This document shows, in pieces, positions 8,669-16,868 of a DNA stretch of 64,000 nucleotides. The stretch comes from Azospirillum thiophilum (GTDB lineage: Bacteria > Pseudomonadota > Alphaproteobacteria > Azospirillales > Azospirillaceae), in NCBI RefSeq assembly GCF_001305595.1, contig NZ_CP012401.1, forward strand, positions 434,001 through 498,000. Reading direction: 5' to 3'. Each line of letters begins with the position of its first letter. Position 1 is the stretch's first letter. Position numbers and translations under genes: made by a program. Under the pieces are notes generated by a model. It was not told the origin of the DNA and made no database searches. It saw only the letters and a program-made list of their open reading frames with translations.

Positions 8669-9078
8669 TCTTATTCCGGCATGATGCGTCTCGCCGTTGC
8701 GCCGCGCAAGCCGAGCGCATCGAAGCTGCCGGCTCCCCCTTCCCAGCCTTCGAGCGTCCTGTCCCCCCGCTCCGCTCAGCCATCCCGAGCTGCTGCCCGG
8801 CTGCTGCGCGCGATGGCATGCACACTGGCATGCACATGACGGCCCGGCCACCGCAGAACCATCCGGGCCGCGCCATGCCTGTGGTGCCGGTCCCGCCCAT
8901 ACGGAACCGCCCATACGGAACACCGGGGCATGGGTGTCGACCGGCGTGAACGGCTGGGTGCGATCGCCGATCCGGAGCGGAACCCGGTGCAACCATTTCC
9001 CCGATCGCGCGTTTGTGAGGGAACAGGGCAAGCAGTGGCTTCGCCAGGAGCGACCGGGACTCTCCGGAAAGGACGTGC
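8669..9078. other. 410-base leader region of the cox cluster
   Basis: No gene is supported. It contains two adjacent copies of CCGCCCATACGGAA (8893-8906 and 8907-8920) and two copies of TGGCATGCACA (8814-8824 and 8826-8836). These are candidate regulator sites for the downstream oxidase genes. Confidence 0.5.
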
Positions 9079-10083
9079 ATGGCCTTGCCTTCGCTGTGGA
9101 CGCCGCGCATGCGCCCATCCAGGGTGACGACCGCCCTGGGCTCGGCGCTTCTTGCCGCGTGCGAGGGACGGCAGTCCGCGCTGGCTCCCGCCGGCGACGG
9201 CGCGCGGGAGACCCTGGACGCCACCTGGATCCTGTTCGGTGGCGGAGCGGCGATCTTCGTCGCCGTCATGGCCCTGGCGCTCTATGCCGTGGCCGTCCCG
9301 CCGGAGCGCTTCCGGGGCGGGCGCGGCTGGGTGGTCGGCGGCGGCCTTCTCTTTCCCATCGCCGCGCTGACCCTGCTGCAACTGTACGAGTTCGGGCTGA
9401 CGCGCCGGCTCGCCGCCACGCCGGAGCCTGCGCTGGTGATCGAGGTCACCGGCGCCATGTGGTGGTGGGACGTGCGCTACCGCATTCCGGGCCAGGAGCC
9501 GGTGCGCTCGGCCAACGAGATCGTCCTTCCGGCGGGCCGGCCGGTCGAAATCCGCCTGGACAGCGCCGACGTGATCCACAGCTTCTGGATCCCGAGCCTG
9601 GCCGGCAAGCTCGACATGATCCCCGGCCGAGTCAACCGGCTGTCCCTGACCCCCGAGACGCCCGGCGTCTATCGCGGCCAGTGCGCCGAATATTGCGGGG
9701 CGCAGCACGCGCTGATGGCCTTCGCCGTCGTCGTCGAGCCGCCGGACCGCTTCGACGCGTGGCTGGCCGGTCAGCGCCGGCCGGCCGCGGAGCCGGCCGA
9801 CCCGCTGCTGGAGCGGGGGCGCGACGCCTTCTTCGCCTTCGGCTGCCAGTCCTGCCACACCGTGCGCGGAACGCCGGCCGACGGGCGCCTCGGCCCCGAC
9901 CTCAGCAAGGTCGGCGGACGGCGGTCGCTCGGCGCCGGCAGCCTGCCGAACGGGGCGGGGCCGCTGGCCGGCTGGATCGCCGGCGCCCAGCATCTGAAAC
10001 CCGAAAGCCGCATGCCATCCTTCGACGTGATGGACGCGGACACCCTGCACGCGCTGGCCGCCTGGCTGGAGAGCCTGACATGA
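9079..10083 (+). CDS. coxB: Cytochrome c oxidase subunit II with fused cytochrome c domain
   Basis: This subunit accepts electrons at the CuA centre and passes them to subunit I. The 334-residue product has a hydrophobic N-terminus, two membrane segments (WILFGGGAAIFVAVMALAL and GGGLLFPIAALTLLQLY), and a cupredoxin domain with CuA ligands in VIHSFWIPSL and RGQCAEYCGAQHALM. A C-terminal class I cytochrome c domain follows, with CQSCH and a distal Met in ESRMPSF. Fused cytochrome c is typical of caa3-type oxidases. Ribosome site GGAAAGGA supports the ATG at 9079. LLAAC near residues 24-28 resembles a lipobox and may mark processing. The stop overlaps the next gene as ATGA. Confidence 0.93.
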   Translation: MALPSLWTPRMRPSRVTTALGSALLAACEGRQSALAPAGDGARETLDATWILFGGGAAIFVAVMALALYAVAVPPERFRGGRGWVVGGGLLFPIAALTLLQLYEFGLTRRLAATPEPALVIEVTGAMWWWDVRYRIPGQEPVRSANEIVLPAGRPVEIRLDSADVIHSFWIPSLAGKLDMIPGRVNRLSLTPETPGVYRGQCAEYCGAQHALMAFAVVVEPPDRFDAWLAGQRRPAAEPADPLLERGRDAFFAFGCQSCHTVRGTPADGRLGPDLSKVGGRRSLGAGSLPNGAGPLAGWIAGAQHLKPESRMPSFDVMDADTLHALAAWLESLT

Positions 10084-12632
10084 CCCTGCCCGGCGACCGC
10101 TCCCCCCCTCCCGGTCCTCTTCCGGACTCCCTTCCCAGCCCCCTGCCGCGCCCGCCGGGGGAGGAGGAGGCGCTCCGCCGGCTGTGGCGGCTGCCGACCG
10201 GGCTGGCGCGGCTGACGGCGGTCAACAACTCCGTCGTCGGCGTCTGGTACATCGCCACGGCGCTGCTGTTCTTCCTGATCGCCGGGCTGCTGGCGCTCGC
10301 CATGCGCGTGCAGCTGGCGGTGCCGGAGAACACGCTGCTCGACCATGGCACCTACAACCAGTTCTTCACCGTCCACGGCACCGGCATGATGTTCCTGTTC
10401 GCCGTGCCGATCGTCGAGGCCATCGGCGTCTACCTGCTGCCCGCCATGCTGGCGGCGCGCGACCTGCCCTTTCCCCGCCTGTCGGCCTTCGCCTTCTGGG
10501 CCTACGCCTTCGGCGGGATCTCCTTCTTCTGCTCGCTGATCTTCGACGCCGCTCCTGACGGCGGCTGGTTCATGTACCCGCCGCTGACCAGCTTCCAGTT
10601 CTCGCCCGGCATCAACGCCGATTTCTGGCTGCTCGGCATCGGCTTCATCGAGATCTCGGCGATCGCCGGCGCCATCGAGATCGTCGTCGGCATCCTGCGC
10701 ACCCGGCCGCCGGGCATGACGCTGGACAAGCTGCCGATCTACGCCTGGTCGATGCTGGTGATGGCCGGCATGATCATCTTCGCCTTCCCGGCGGTGATCG
10801 TCGCCACCGCCCTGCTGGAGATCGAGCGCGCCTTCCACTGGCCCTTCTTCATCGCCGCGAAGGGCGGCGACCCGCTGCTGTGGCAGCATCTGTTCTGGTT
10901 CTTCGGCCATCCGGAGGTCTACATCATCTTCCTGCCGGCCGCCGGGCTGGTGTCGACAATGGTGCCGGCGCTGGCGCGGCGCCCGCTGGTCGGGCATGAC
11001 TGGGTGGTGCTGGCGCTGGTGGGAACCGGCTTCTTCAGCTTCGGGCTGTGGGTCCACCACATGTTCGCCACCGGCATCCCGTCGCTGTCGCTCAGCTTCT
11101 TTTCCGCCGCCAGCATGGCCGTCGCGGTGCCCAGCGGCATCCAGGTCTTCGCCTGGATCGCCACGCTCGGCGGCGGGCGGGTGCAATGGACCACGGCGAC
11201 CCGCTTCCTGATGGGCTTCCTGTTCATCTTCGTCCTGGGCGGGCTGACCGGCGTCATGGTGGCGGTCGTGCCCTTCGACTGGCAGGTCCATGACAGCTAC
11301 TTCATCGTCGCCCACCTGCATTACGTGCTGATCGGCGGGATGGTGTTCCCGGTCTTCGCCGGCCTGTACCACTGGTGGCCGTTGCTCGACGGGCGGATGC
11401 TGTCGGAGCGGCTGGGCGGCTGGGCCTTCTGGCTGATGTTCATCGGCTTCAACGTCACCTTCTTTCCGATGCATCTGAGCGGCCTGCTCGGCATGCCCCG
11501 GCGCGTCTACACCTACCCCGGCGACCTCGGCTGGAACGCGTTGAACCTGATCTCCACCGCCGGTTCCTTCGTGCTGGCGCTGGGGGTGCTGCTGGTGCTG
11601 GTCGACATGGCGCGCAGCGTGCTGGGGCGGGGCCGGCGGGCGCCGGGAAACCCCTGGAACGCCGGCACGCTGGAATGGCTGCCCGGCCGGCTCTACGCGA
11701 CCCGCAGCATCCCCCACGTCACCGGCCGATACCCGCTGTGGGACACCCCCGACCTGCCGCGCGAGGTGGAGGCGGGCGCCCATTACCTGCCCGGCGCGCC
11801 GACCGGACGGCGCGAGACCATCGTCACCGCCCCGCTCGATGCCCGGCCGCAGTACCTGATGCAGCTGCCGGGGCCGCATTGGGGGCCGTTCCTGGCCGGG
11901 CTGTTCACGGCGGCGCATTTCCTGATGCTGACCGTGCAATGGTACCAGGCATCACTGGTTCCGGCCGTGCTGGCCGTCGCCATGGTGATGTGGTGGCTGT
12001 GGGGCCTGGACAGGGGCGCGGACCGCCCGCCCCAGGACATCGGCGGCGGCTGGCGGGTTCCGGTCTATGTCCAGGGGCCGAAGAGCCATTCCTGGTGGGG
12101 CGTCGTGGTCCTCCTGCTGGTCGACGGCACCGCCTTCGCCTGCCTGATCTTCACCTACCTGTTCCTGTGGACGGTCAGCCCGGAGGTCTGGCCGGACGCC
12201 GCCCGCCTGCCCGGGCTGGAATGGCTGGGCGGCGGGCTGGCGCTGTGGATGCTGGCGGCGCTGGCGATCGGCTGGGCGAGCCGCTCCCTCGGCCGCGACC
12301 GGCAGGGCGCCTTGCGGATCGGGCTGCTGCTGGCGTGGCTGGCCATGCTCGCGGCGGTCCTGTTCGACGGACAGGCCCAGTTCCGCAGCGGCGTGAAGGG
12401 GGCCGAGAGCGCCTATGGCGCGATCGCCTGGATGCTGGTGGCTTGGCAGGCCTTCCATGTCGCGGTGATGACGCTGATGATCGGCTTCACCCTGGCGCGC
12501 TCGCTGGCCGGGCTGATGCACGCCGAACGGCGGGTGACCTTCGACAACACGATGCTGATGGGGTGGTACAGCGCGGCCCAGGGGGCCGTGGCCCTGCTGC
12601 TGCTGCATCTCTTCCCGCGCCTGGCGGTGTGA
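10080..12632 (+). CDS. Cytochrome c oxidase subunit I/III fusion protein
   Basis: The 850-residue membrane protein combines the catalytic subunit I with a subunit III domain. Subunit I shows the low-spin haem ligand in TVHGTGMMFLF, CuB ligands and the proton-channel Glu in GHPEVYIIF, the CuB pair in WVHHMFATG, and haem a3 ligands in SYFIVAHLHYVL. After about residue 600 comes a linker (PQYLMQLPGPHWGPF), then five or more membrane segments resembling CoxC. It reduces oxygen to water and pumps protons. Together with the CoxB-cytochrome fusion it forms a compact caa3-type terminal oxidase. The ATG at 10080 is chosen because it overlaps the coxB stop. Confidence 0.94.
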   Translation: MTLPGDRSPPPGPLPDSLPSPLPRPPGEEEALRRLWRLPTGLARLTAVNNSVVGVWYIATALLFFLIAGLLALAMRVQLAVPENTLLDHGTYNQFFTVHGTGMMFLFAVPIVEAIGVYLLPAMLAARDLPFPRLSAFAFWAYAFGGISFFCSLIFDAAPDGGWFMYPPLTSFQFSPGINADFWLLGIGFIEISAIAGAIEIVVGILRTRPPGMTLDKLPIYAWSMLVMAGMIIFAFPAVIVATALLEIERAFHWPFFIAAKGGDPLLWQHLFWFFGHPEVYIIFLPAAGLVSTMVPALARRPLVGHDWVVLALVGTGFFSFGLWVHHMFATGIPSLSLSFFSAASMAVAVPSGIQVFAWIATLGGGRVQWTTATRFLMGFLFIFVLGGLTGVMVAVVPFDWQVHDSYFIVAHLHYVLIGGMVFPVFAGLYHWWPLLDGRMLSERLGGWAFWLMFIGFNVTFFPMHLSGLLGMPRRVYTYPGDLGWNALNLISTAGSFVLALGVLLVLVDMARSVLGRGRRAPGNPWNAGTLEWLPGRLYATRSIPHVTGRYPLWDTPDLPREVEAGAHYLPGAPTGRRETIVTAPLDARPQYLMQLPGPHWGPFLAGLFTAAHFLMLTVQWYQASLVPAVLAVAMVMWWLWGLDRGADRPPQDIGGGWRVPVYVQGPKSHSWWGVVVLLLVDGTAFACLIFTYLFLWTVSPEVWPDAARLPGLEWLGGGLALWMLAALAIGWASRSLGRDRQGALRIGLLLAWLAMLAAVLFDGQAQFRSGVKGAESAYGAIAWMLVAWQAFHVAVMTLMIGFTLARSLAGLMHAERRVTFDNTMLMGWYSAAQGAVALLLLHLFPRLAV

Positions 12633-12639
12633 GGCCGCC

Positions 12640-12990
12640 ATGAGCGAACGCAGCTTTCCATCCATCTTCGCCGGGATGCTGTCGCCTTTCCTGATCTGGG
12701 CGGGGCATTTCGGGGCGGTCTACGCGATCAACACGGTGATCTGCGCCCGCGGGCTCGACCGGGAAACCCTGTGGGGCGTCTCGCCGGCCCCGGTCGCGGT
12801 GACGGTCGCGACGCTGGCGGCCCTGCTGTGCGTGGCGGCGGTGGCGGTGTGGGCGGCCCGGGACACCGGCCCCGCCGACCCGGATCTGCGGCGGTTCGGA
12901 CGGTGGCTCAGGATGGCCGGCGCGGGGGTCGCATTCGTCGCGATCCTCTGGAGCGGCCTGCCGGCGCTTCAGCTTCCCGCCTGCGCTTAA
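12640..12990 (+). CDS. Small membrane protein of the cox cluster
   Basis: The 116-residue protein has three likely membrane helices (SPFLIWAGHFGAVYAINTV, PVAVTVATLAALLCVAAVAVW and GAGVAFVAILWSGLPALQL). It starts 8 bases after the oxidase subunit I/III stop and is on the same strand, so it is probably cotranscribed and linked to oxidase assembly or stability. The family is unknown to me, although similar short integral membrane proteins often follow caa3 oxidase genes. It is followed by two strong palindromes that separate it from the convergent cytochrome gene. Confidence 0.75.
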   Translation: MSERSFPSIFAGMLSPFLIWAGHFGAVYAINTVICARGLDRETLWGVSPAPVAVTVATLAALLCVAAVAVWAARDTGPADPDLRRFGRWLRMAGAGVAFVAILWSGLPALQLPACA

Positions 12991-13102
12991 TACCAGCGGT
13001 CATTGATGATGACCGCTGGTATCCGCGCCGACTGGCGCGGCGGCGGCCCATGCCGCCGAAGCTCTTGATCCTGACCTGTCAGGATCAAGAGCCGCTGGTA
13101 TA
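12991..13102. repeat. Paired palindromes between convergent cox operons
   Basis: ATACCAGCGGTCAT (12991-13004) is mirrored by ATGACCGCTGGTAT (13009-13022). CTCTTGATCCTGAC (about 13065-13078) is mirrored by GTCAGGATCAAGAG (13079-13093). A third copy of CCGCTGGTAT follows at 13092-13101. No T-run is present. It may act as a bidirectional terminator for the two convergent operons, or be a small mobile repeat bounded by ATACCAGCGG and CCGCTGGTAT. Confidence 0.65.
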
Positions 13103-13119
13103 AGGATTTCGCGCGCCCG

Positions 13120-14271
13120 TCAGGGCTCGCCGCCGGCATCGCCTGTTGCCGCCTTGTCCGGTTCTGCCTGGGGCGGTGCCGCCTGGAGCGGCCGGATACG
13201 GGCGTAATGGAGGGACACGGCCCGTATCTGCTCCTCCGTCAGGGTGCGCACGGCGGCGCCCATGATTCGCGACAGCGGCGTGTCGGCGCGCGTGCCCGTC
13301 CGCCAAAGCCGCAGTTGATCGCCGATATAGCCGGCGTGCTGGCCGTCCAGGGAGGGATAGCGCGGGTCGTTGTCCGGCCCGTGGCAGCCGGAACAGGCCG
13401 GAACGCCCGCCTGGGGATCGCCGGCCGTCGCCAGGCTGCGCCCCAGCTCCAGCAGGGCCGGTTCCGCCTCGGGCACCGGCGGACTGGGCGCGTTGGTCTG
13501 GCCGGCGTAATGCCCGGACAAGGCCCGCATCGTGTCCTCGTCCAGCCCCGCCACGACCGGCTGCATCATGCCGCTGGGGCGCTCGCCGCTCGCGAAGGCG
13601 CGCAGGGACTCGTACAGGTAGGCGGCGCGCTGGCCGGAGAGCCGCGGGAAGGCCCCCGTGTTGCTGCCGGCACCGTCGCGACCATGGCAGCGGGTGCAGG
13701 TTTGCAGGGCGCCCTCCTCCCGGCCGGCCAGCTCGGTGAGCCGGGCCCGGCGGGCGGGCGGCGCCTCCGCGAAGGCAAGGCGGCGGTACTCCTCGGCGCT
13801 CATGCCGTCGAGCCGCAGCAGGAAGGCGGCGACCGCCCAGGGTTCGTCCTCCCGCTCCGGCGCCGGCCAGGCCGGCATGCCGGTATAGCGCAGACCATGC
13901 CGGGTCACCCAATACAGCTCCCTCGGCTTCCAGTCCGCCACCCGCCCCGGCAGATCGGGCGGGGGCGGCATCATGCGCTGCGAAACCGGGTTGCGCGGCG
14001 CGTCCGGTGCGCCGTGGCAGGGGGCGCAGCCATTCTCGAAATGGGCGGCACCCCGTTCGATCAACGCGAGGTCGTCCAGGTCCGGCGCCTCGATGAAGAG
14101 GGCGTGCGTCTCGACGGAGTTCCGCATCGCCATGTCCAGGAACCAGCGGATGGGTGGCCAATGCTCCTTGGTCGCCGCGACGCTGTAGAGGCCGGACCAG
14201 GCGAACAGGAGGGCACCGGCAAGGCCGGTGGCGGCCAGCCCGGCGACCAGCCCGACCAGGAGCCGGATCAT
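13120..14271 (-). CDS. Triheme cytochrome c, putative electron donor to the oxidase
   Basis: This 383-residue exported protein has an N-terminal hydrophobic anchor (LLVGLVAGLAATGLAGALLF) and three c-type haem sites: CAPCH, CTRCH and CSGCH. Distal Met candidates lie in GMPAWP and SGMMQP. The last two domains look like paired class I cytochromes as in di-haem c4 proteins. It directly follows ctaG with an ATGA overlap, so it likely feeds electrons into the oxidase encoded convergently. Start is the ATG at 14271; the same frame remains open further upstream but there overlaps ctaG. Confidence 0.88.
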   Translation of the reverse strand: MIRLLVGLVAGLAATGLAGALLFAWSGLYSVAATKEHWPPIRWFLDMAMRNSVETHALFIEAPDLDDLALIERGAAHFENGCAPCHGAPDAPRNPVSQRMMPPPPDLPGRVADWKPRELYWVTRHGLRYTGMPAWPAPEREDEPWAVAAFLLRLDGMSAEEYRRLAFAEAPPARRARLTELAGREEGALQTCTRCHGRDGAGSNTGAFPRLSGQRAAYLYESLRAFASGERPSGMMQPVVAGLDEDTMRALSGHYAGQTNAPSPPVPEAEPALLELGRSLATAGDPQAGVPACSGCHGPDNDPRYPSLDGQHAGYIGDQLRLWRTGTRADTPLSRIMGAAVRTLTEEQIRAVSLHYARIRPLQAAPPQAEPDKAATGDAGGEP

Positions 14272-15155
14272 GCCCCCCCTCCCGTCGGCTTCCGCAGAAG
14301 CGCGCCGCCCGCCCGACCACTGCTCCCCCCGGCCTGCCGGAGCCAGCGCGCCGCCGCCAGAAGGTTGAGCGCGACATAGACGGTGGAGCCGACCACCCCC
14401 ATGATCAGGCCGCCGAGCTGCTGATCCTCCAATGGCGAGATCCCCCAGGGGGCCGTGGTCGTCGCGTGGTAGGGAAACAGCGGTCCGGCCGCGAAGATCA
14501 GCAGGCCGGCCAGCATGGCCAGATGGACCGACGTTCCGAACGCCGCGAGCAGCCCCCGCACCCGCAAGGTCGGCTCCGACGGCGCAAGCACGCTTCTCCA
14601 CGCGGCGAGCGCGCCGGCGAACAGCGTCCCGTGCATGGCCCACAGCACCGCATCGCTGGAAAGCGCGGCCATGTAGGGGCCGGGGAGATGCCACAGCCAG
14701 AGGAACAGGCCGAACGCGCCCCAGGCGATCTCCGGACTCCCGAAAGGCCGCGCCAGCGCCCGAATCCAGCCCGGCCAGCGGATGGCGGCGGGCGGCCATG
14801 CCAGGACGAACAGCGGCGCCGCGACCTGGATGACAAGGAGATGCTGGGCGACGCGGGCCGAAAACAACGCCGAGGTGAGATTGCACAGCGGGGAGATCAG
14901 GGCGATCGCCAGCACCAGCCATCCCGCCGTCAGGCACAGGGGCCTGTGGCGGACGCCGTCCCCCGCATGGCGGCGGGACAGCCCCATGAGAAGAAGCAAG
15001 GCCGCGGCAAAGACGCCGAGCAGAACGGGATCGCGGTTCCAGGCCGTGAGCCATTCACCCGGTATGGGGGGAGTGCCGCAATACGGCACGACGGATGGCG
15101 CCTCGACCGGCACGGCATGCCTCCCTGTGATCCCTGTTTCCCTCGCTCTGTCCAA
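14268..15155 (-). CDS. ctaG: Cytochrome c oxidase assembly factor CtaG (caa3 type)
   Basis: The 295-residue integral membrane protein has about seven hydrophobic segments. It matches the caa3-type CtaG family: an N-terminal segment with CGTPPIPGEW, then WNRDPVLLGVFAAALLLL, a His-rich core (ARVAQHLLVIQVAAPLFVLAWPP, LWLWHLPGPYMAAL, WAMHGTLFAGAL) and GISPLEDQQLGGLIMGV. Members are needed to insert copper or assemble caa3 oxidases. This is not the unrelated Cox11-type CtaG. It is operonic with the triheme cytochrome (stop and start overlap) and convergent to coxB. Confidence 0.87.
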   Translation of the reverse strand: MDRARETGITGRHAVPVEAPSVVPYCGTPPIPGEWLTAWNRDPVLLGVFAAALLLLMGLSRRHAGDGVRHRPLCLTAGWLVLAIALISPLCNLTSALFSARVAQHLLVIQVAAPLFVLAWPPAAIRWPGWIRALARPFGSPEIAWGAFGLFLWLWHLPGPYMAALSSDAVLWAMHGTLFAGALAAWRSVLAPSEPTLRVRGLLAAFGTSVHLAMLAGLLIFAAGPLFPYHATTTAPWGISPLEDQQLGGLIMGVVGSTVYVALNLLAAARWLRQAGGSSGRAGGALLRKPTGGGA

Positions 15156-15397
15156 TGAACGGCGGGGACGTTGGTTCCACGGGCAGGCTGCTGCACGGAC
15201 ATCTTCGGGTGAACCTGCGCCGACGCGATGCGCCTTGCCGAGGGCCGCGCCATCTTTCCCGCATCCCCTCCGGGGCTGCGTTCACCGCGGATCGACGCCG
15301 GGCGGTCTCCATCTCCCGACGCGACGGCACCGGTTCGCCCTTCCGTCGGTCCCGGCCGGGACGGTCCCGCCGAGCCGAGCCGGGAGAGCGGCCATCG

Positions 15398-15601
15398 TCA
15401 GCCCTTGCCGGGCTTGCGCTTCGTCCGGCCGCCGGTGGCCTCGCCCTCCTTGCGCTGGATGAACAGCCGGCCGGCCTGCATCGCCGCGGCGCGGCTGATG
15501 TAGCTGCCGCACTCGAAGCGCCGGCCGTCGAACATCACGGCGAGGGTGAAATTCTGTGGGCCGGCCTCGTCGACCACGATCGAGGAGGAGGCGGGTTTCA
15601 T
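15398..15601 (-). CDS. Hypothetical 67-aa basic protein
   Basis: The reading frame from the ATG at 15601 gives MKPASSSIVVDEAGPQNFTL, then a beta-rich stretch (AVMFDGRRFECGSYISRAAA) and a very basic tail (GGRTKRKPGKG). Codon usage matches real genes of this genome. A longer upstream extension to 15733 is less gene-like. I do not recognise the family. The basic tail could bind nucleic acid. It has no close partner: ctaG lies more than 240 bases away and the rhodanese gene ends 148 bases upstream. Confidence 0.6.
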   Translation of the reverse strand: MKPASSSIVVDEAGPQNFTLAVMFDGRRFECGSYISRAAAMQAGRLFIQRKEGEATGGRTKRKPGKG

Positions 15602-15749
15602 TCGGCGGCCCCGCTGGTTTGCGCGCGCCGGCATCGATCCGGGAAGATGGTGATTTCTGTCATGACCCCGGTATTTTTCCGCAAGGCCGGTCCGAATGCA
15701 ACCTTGCCGGAAGCATGCAGAAGCGGCCGGCATCGTGATGCCTACGAGG

Positions 15750-16139
15750 TCAGCGCTCCACCGGGCCGCCGGCCTGGACCCAGCCGGCGAAGCCGCCGCG
15801 CAGGCGGTTGACGGTGCCGGTGAAGCCGGACGCCATCATGCGTTCGGCGGCCGGACCGCAGCGCATGCCGCCCTGGCAGTGGAAGACCAGATGCTTGGCC
15901 GCATCGGCGGGAACCCGCGCGGGGTCGAACCGCGACAGCGGGTTCAGGATGGCGCCCGGGATGTGGCCGGCGGCGTGTTCGTGGGGTTCGCGGACGTCGA
16001 CGATGATGGTCTCGCCGGCCGCCTGCCACTGCATCACGGTCCGCGGGTCGGCCTGCGCAATGCGGCCGGCGGGAGAGCCGGCCGGGATGTCGGACGGGGC
16101 GGCGGGGATCAGGCGGCGGATCAGGGAGCAGAGCCACAT
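15750..16139 (-). CDS. Rhodanese-like sulfurtransferase
   Basis: This 129-residue single-domain rhodanese carries the persulfide-forming Cys88 in the loop CQGGMR. The entry motif is VDVREPHEHAAGHIPGAILNP, and the closing motif is RLRGGFAGWVQAGGPVER. It transfers sulfane sulfur to thiol acceptors. Start is the ATG at 16139 (MWLCSLIRRL). The gene is divergent from a YgaV/BigR-like ArsR regulator, whose operon encodes a DUF2892 protein. In E. coli YgaP those two modules, rhodanese and membrane segment, are fused, so here the same system seems to be split. Confidence 0.88.
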   Translation of the reverse strand: MWLCSLIRRLIPAAPSDIPAGSPAGRIAQADPRTVMQWQAAGETIIVDVREPHEHAAGHIPGAILNPLSRFDPARVPADAAKHLVFHCQGGMRCGPAAERMMASGFTGTVNRLRGGFAGWVQAGGPVER

Positions 16140-16248
16140 GGTGGGGGCACCTCTCGGTTGGCGTCGTCGAAGGATGGGATCGGGCGGGCGGAGCCGCGGC
16201 CCCGGAGAGCGCTTGCGGAAAGCGCCTGCGGAAAGCACTTGACCAATA

Positions 16249-16266
16249 ATTCAGCATTTCCTAAAT
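16249..16266. promoter_or_regulatory. Candidate ArsR operator in the divergent promoter region
   Basis: ATTCAG-N6-CTAAAT is an imperfect dyad in an unusually AT-rich patch, 9 bases before the regulator's ATG. A direct repeat of GCGCYTGCGGAAA lies just to its left (about 16209-16234). Binding is inferred from position. Confidence 0.45.
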
Positions 16267-16274
16267 TAGTGTCA

Positions 16275-16634
16275 ATGAATGTTTTCGACATGACCCCGGG
16301 GCTGCGGCCCGCCGTGACGCTGATGAAGGCACTGTCGCACGAGGCGCGCCTGCTGATCCTGTGCGAACTGGGCCAGGGCGAGCGCAGCGTCGGTCAATTG
16401 GGCGAGGTGGCCGGGCTCAGCCAGTCGGCCCTGTCGCAGCATCTGGCGCGGCTGCGTGCCGACGGGCTGGTCCGCACCCGACGGCGGTCGCAGACGATCC
16501 TCTATTCGCTTGCCAGCCGTGAGGTGACGGCGGTCATCGCCGTACTGGCCGAGCTGTACTGCCATCCCGACCGGGGGGCCGGAACAGCCGGCGGTCCCTG
16601 CGGCGGCCCTTCCACGTCAGGAGAGACACCATGA
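16275..16634 (+). CDS. ArsR-family regulator, YgaV/BigR/SqrR-like
   Basis: The 119-residue winged-helix repressor has a recognition helix in EVAGLSQSALSQHLARLRADGLV and a wing in RTRRRSQTILYSL. Cys30 (LLILCELG) and Cys96 (LAELYCHPD) occupy the places of the redox pair that forms a polysulfide bridge in BigR, SqrR and YgaV. This suggests a persulfide or sulfide sensor and not a metal sensor, and no metal-binding CXC motif is seen. It likely represses its own operon and the divergent rhodanese gene. Its stop overlaps the next ATG. Confidence 0.87.
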   Translation: MNVFDMTPGLRPAVTLMKALSHEARLLILCELGQGERSVGQLGEVAGLSQSALSQHLARLRADGLVRTRRRSQTILYSLASREVTAVIAVLAELYCHPDRGAGTAGGPCGGPSTSGETP

Positions 16635-16834
16635 GCATCGACCGCATCGTCATGGCCTTCGCCGGCACGGTAATCCTTGCCAGTCTCGCGCTGTCGCAGT
16701 TGCACGGCCCGGGGTGGCTGTGGCTGACCGCCTTCGTCGGGGCCAATCTGCTGCAATCGTCCTTCACCGGCTTCTGCCCGTTGGCGATCCTGCTGAAGCG
16801 GGCCGGCGCCGCCGCCGGCCCGGCGTTCCGCTGA
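16631..16834 (+). CDS. DUF2892 family inner-membrane protein (YgaP-like)
   Basis: A 67-residue protein with two membrane segments (MAFAGTVILASLALSQL and WLWLTAFVGANLLQSS), then the family signature FTGFCPLAILLKRAG. In YgaP this membrane pair is fused to a rhodanese and Cys-based transport of thiocyanate or sulfur species has been proposed. It is translationally coupled to the regulator by an ATGA overlap, which supports a sulfur-related role. Confidence 0.87.
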   Translation: MSIDRIVMAFAGTVILASLALSQLHGPGWLWLTAFVGANLLQSSFTGFCPLAILLKRAGAAAGPAFR

Positions 16835-16868
16835 TCCATTTCTTCGATCTTTTCCAAAGGAGACGACC

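Noticed and set aside
8697..10079. Frame open upstream of the coxA/coxC fusion start
   Set aside because: It lies over coxB in another frame. The ATG at 10080 overlaps the coxB stop and gives a normal N-terminus.
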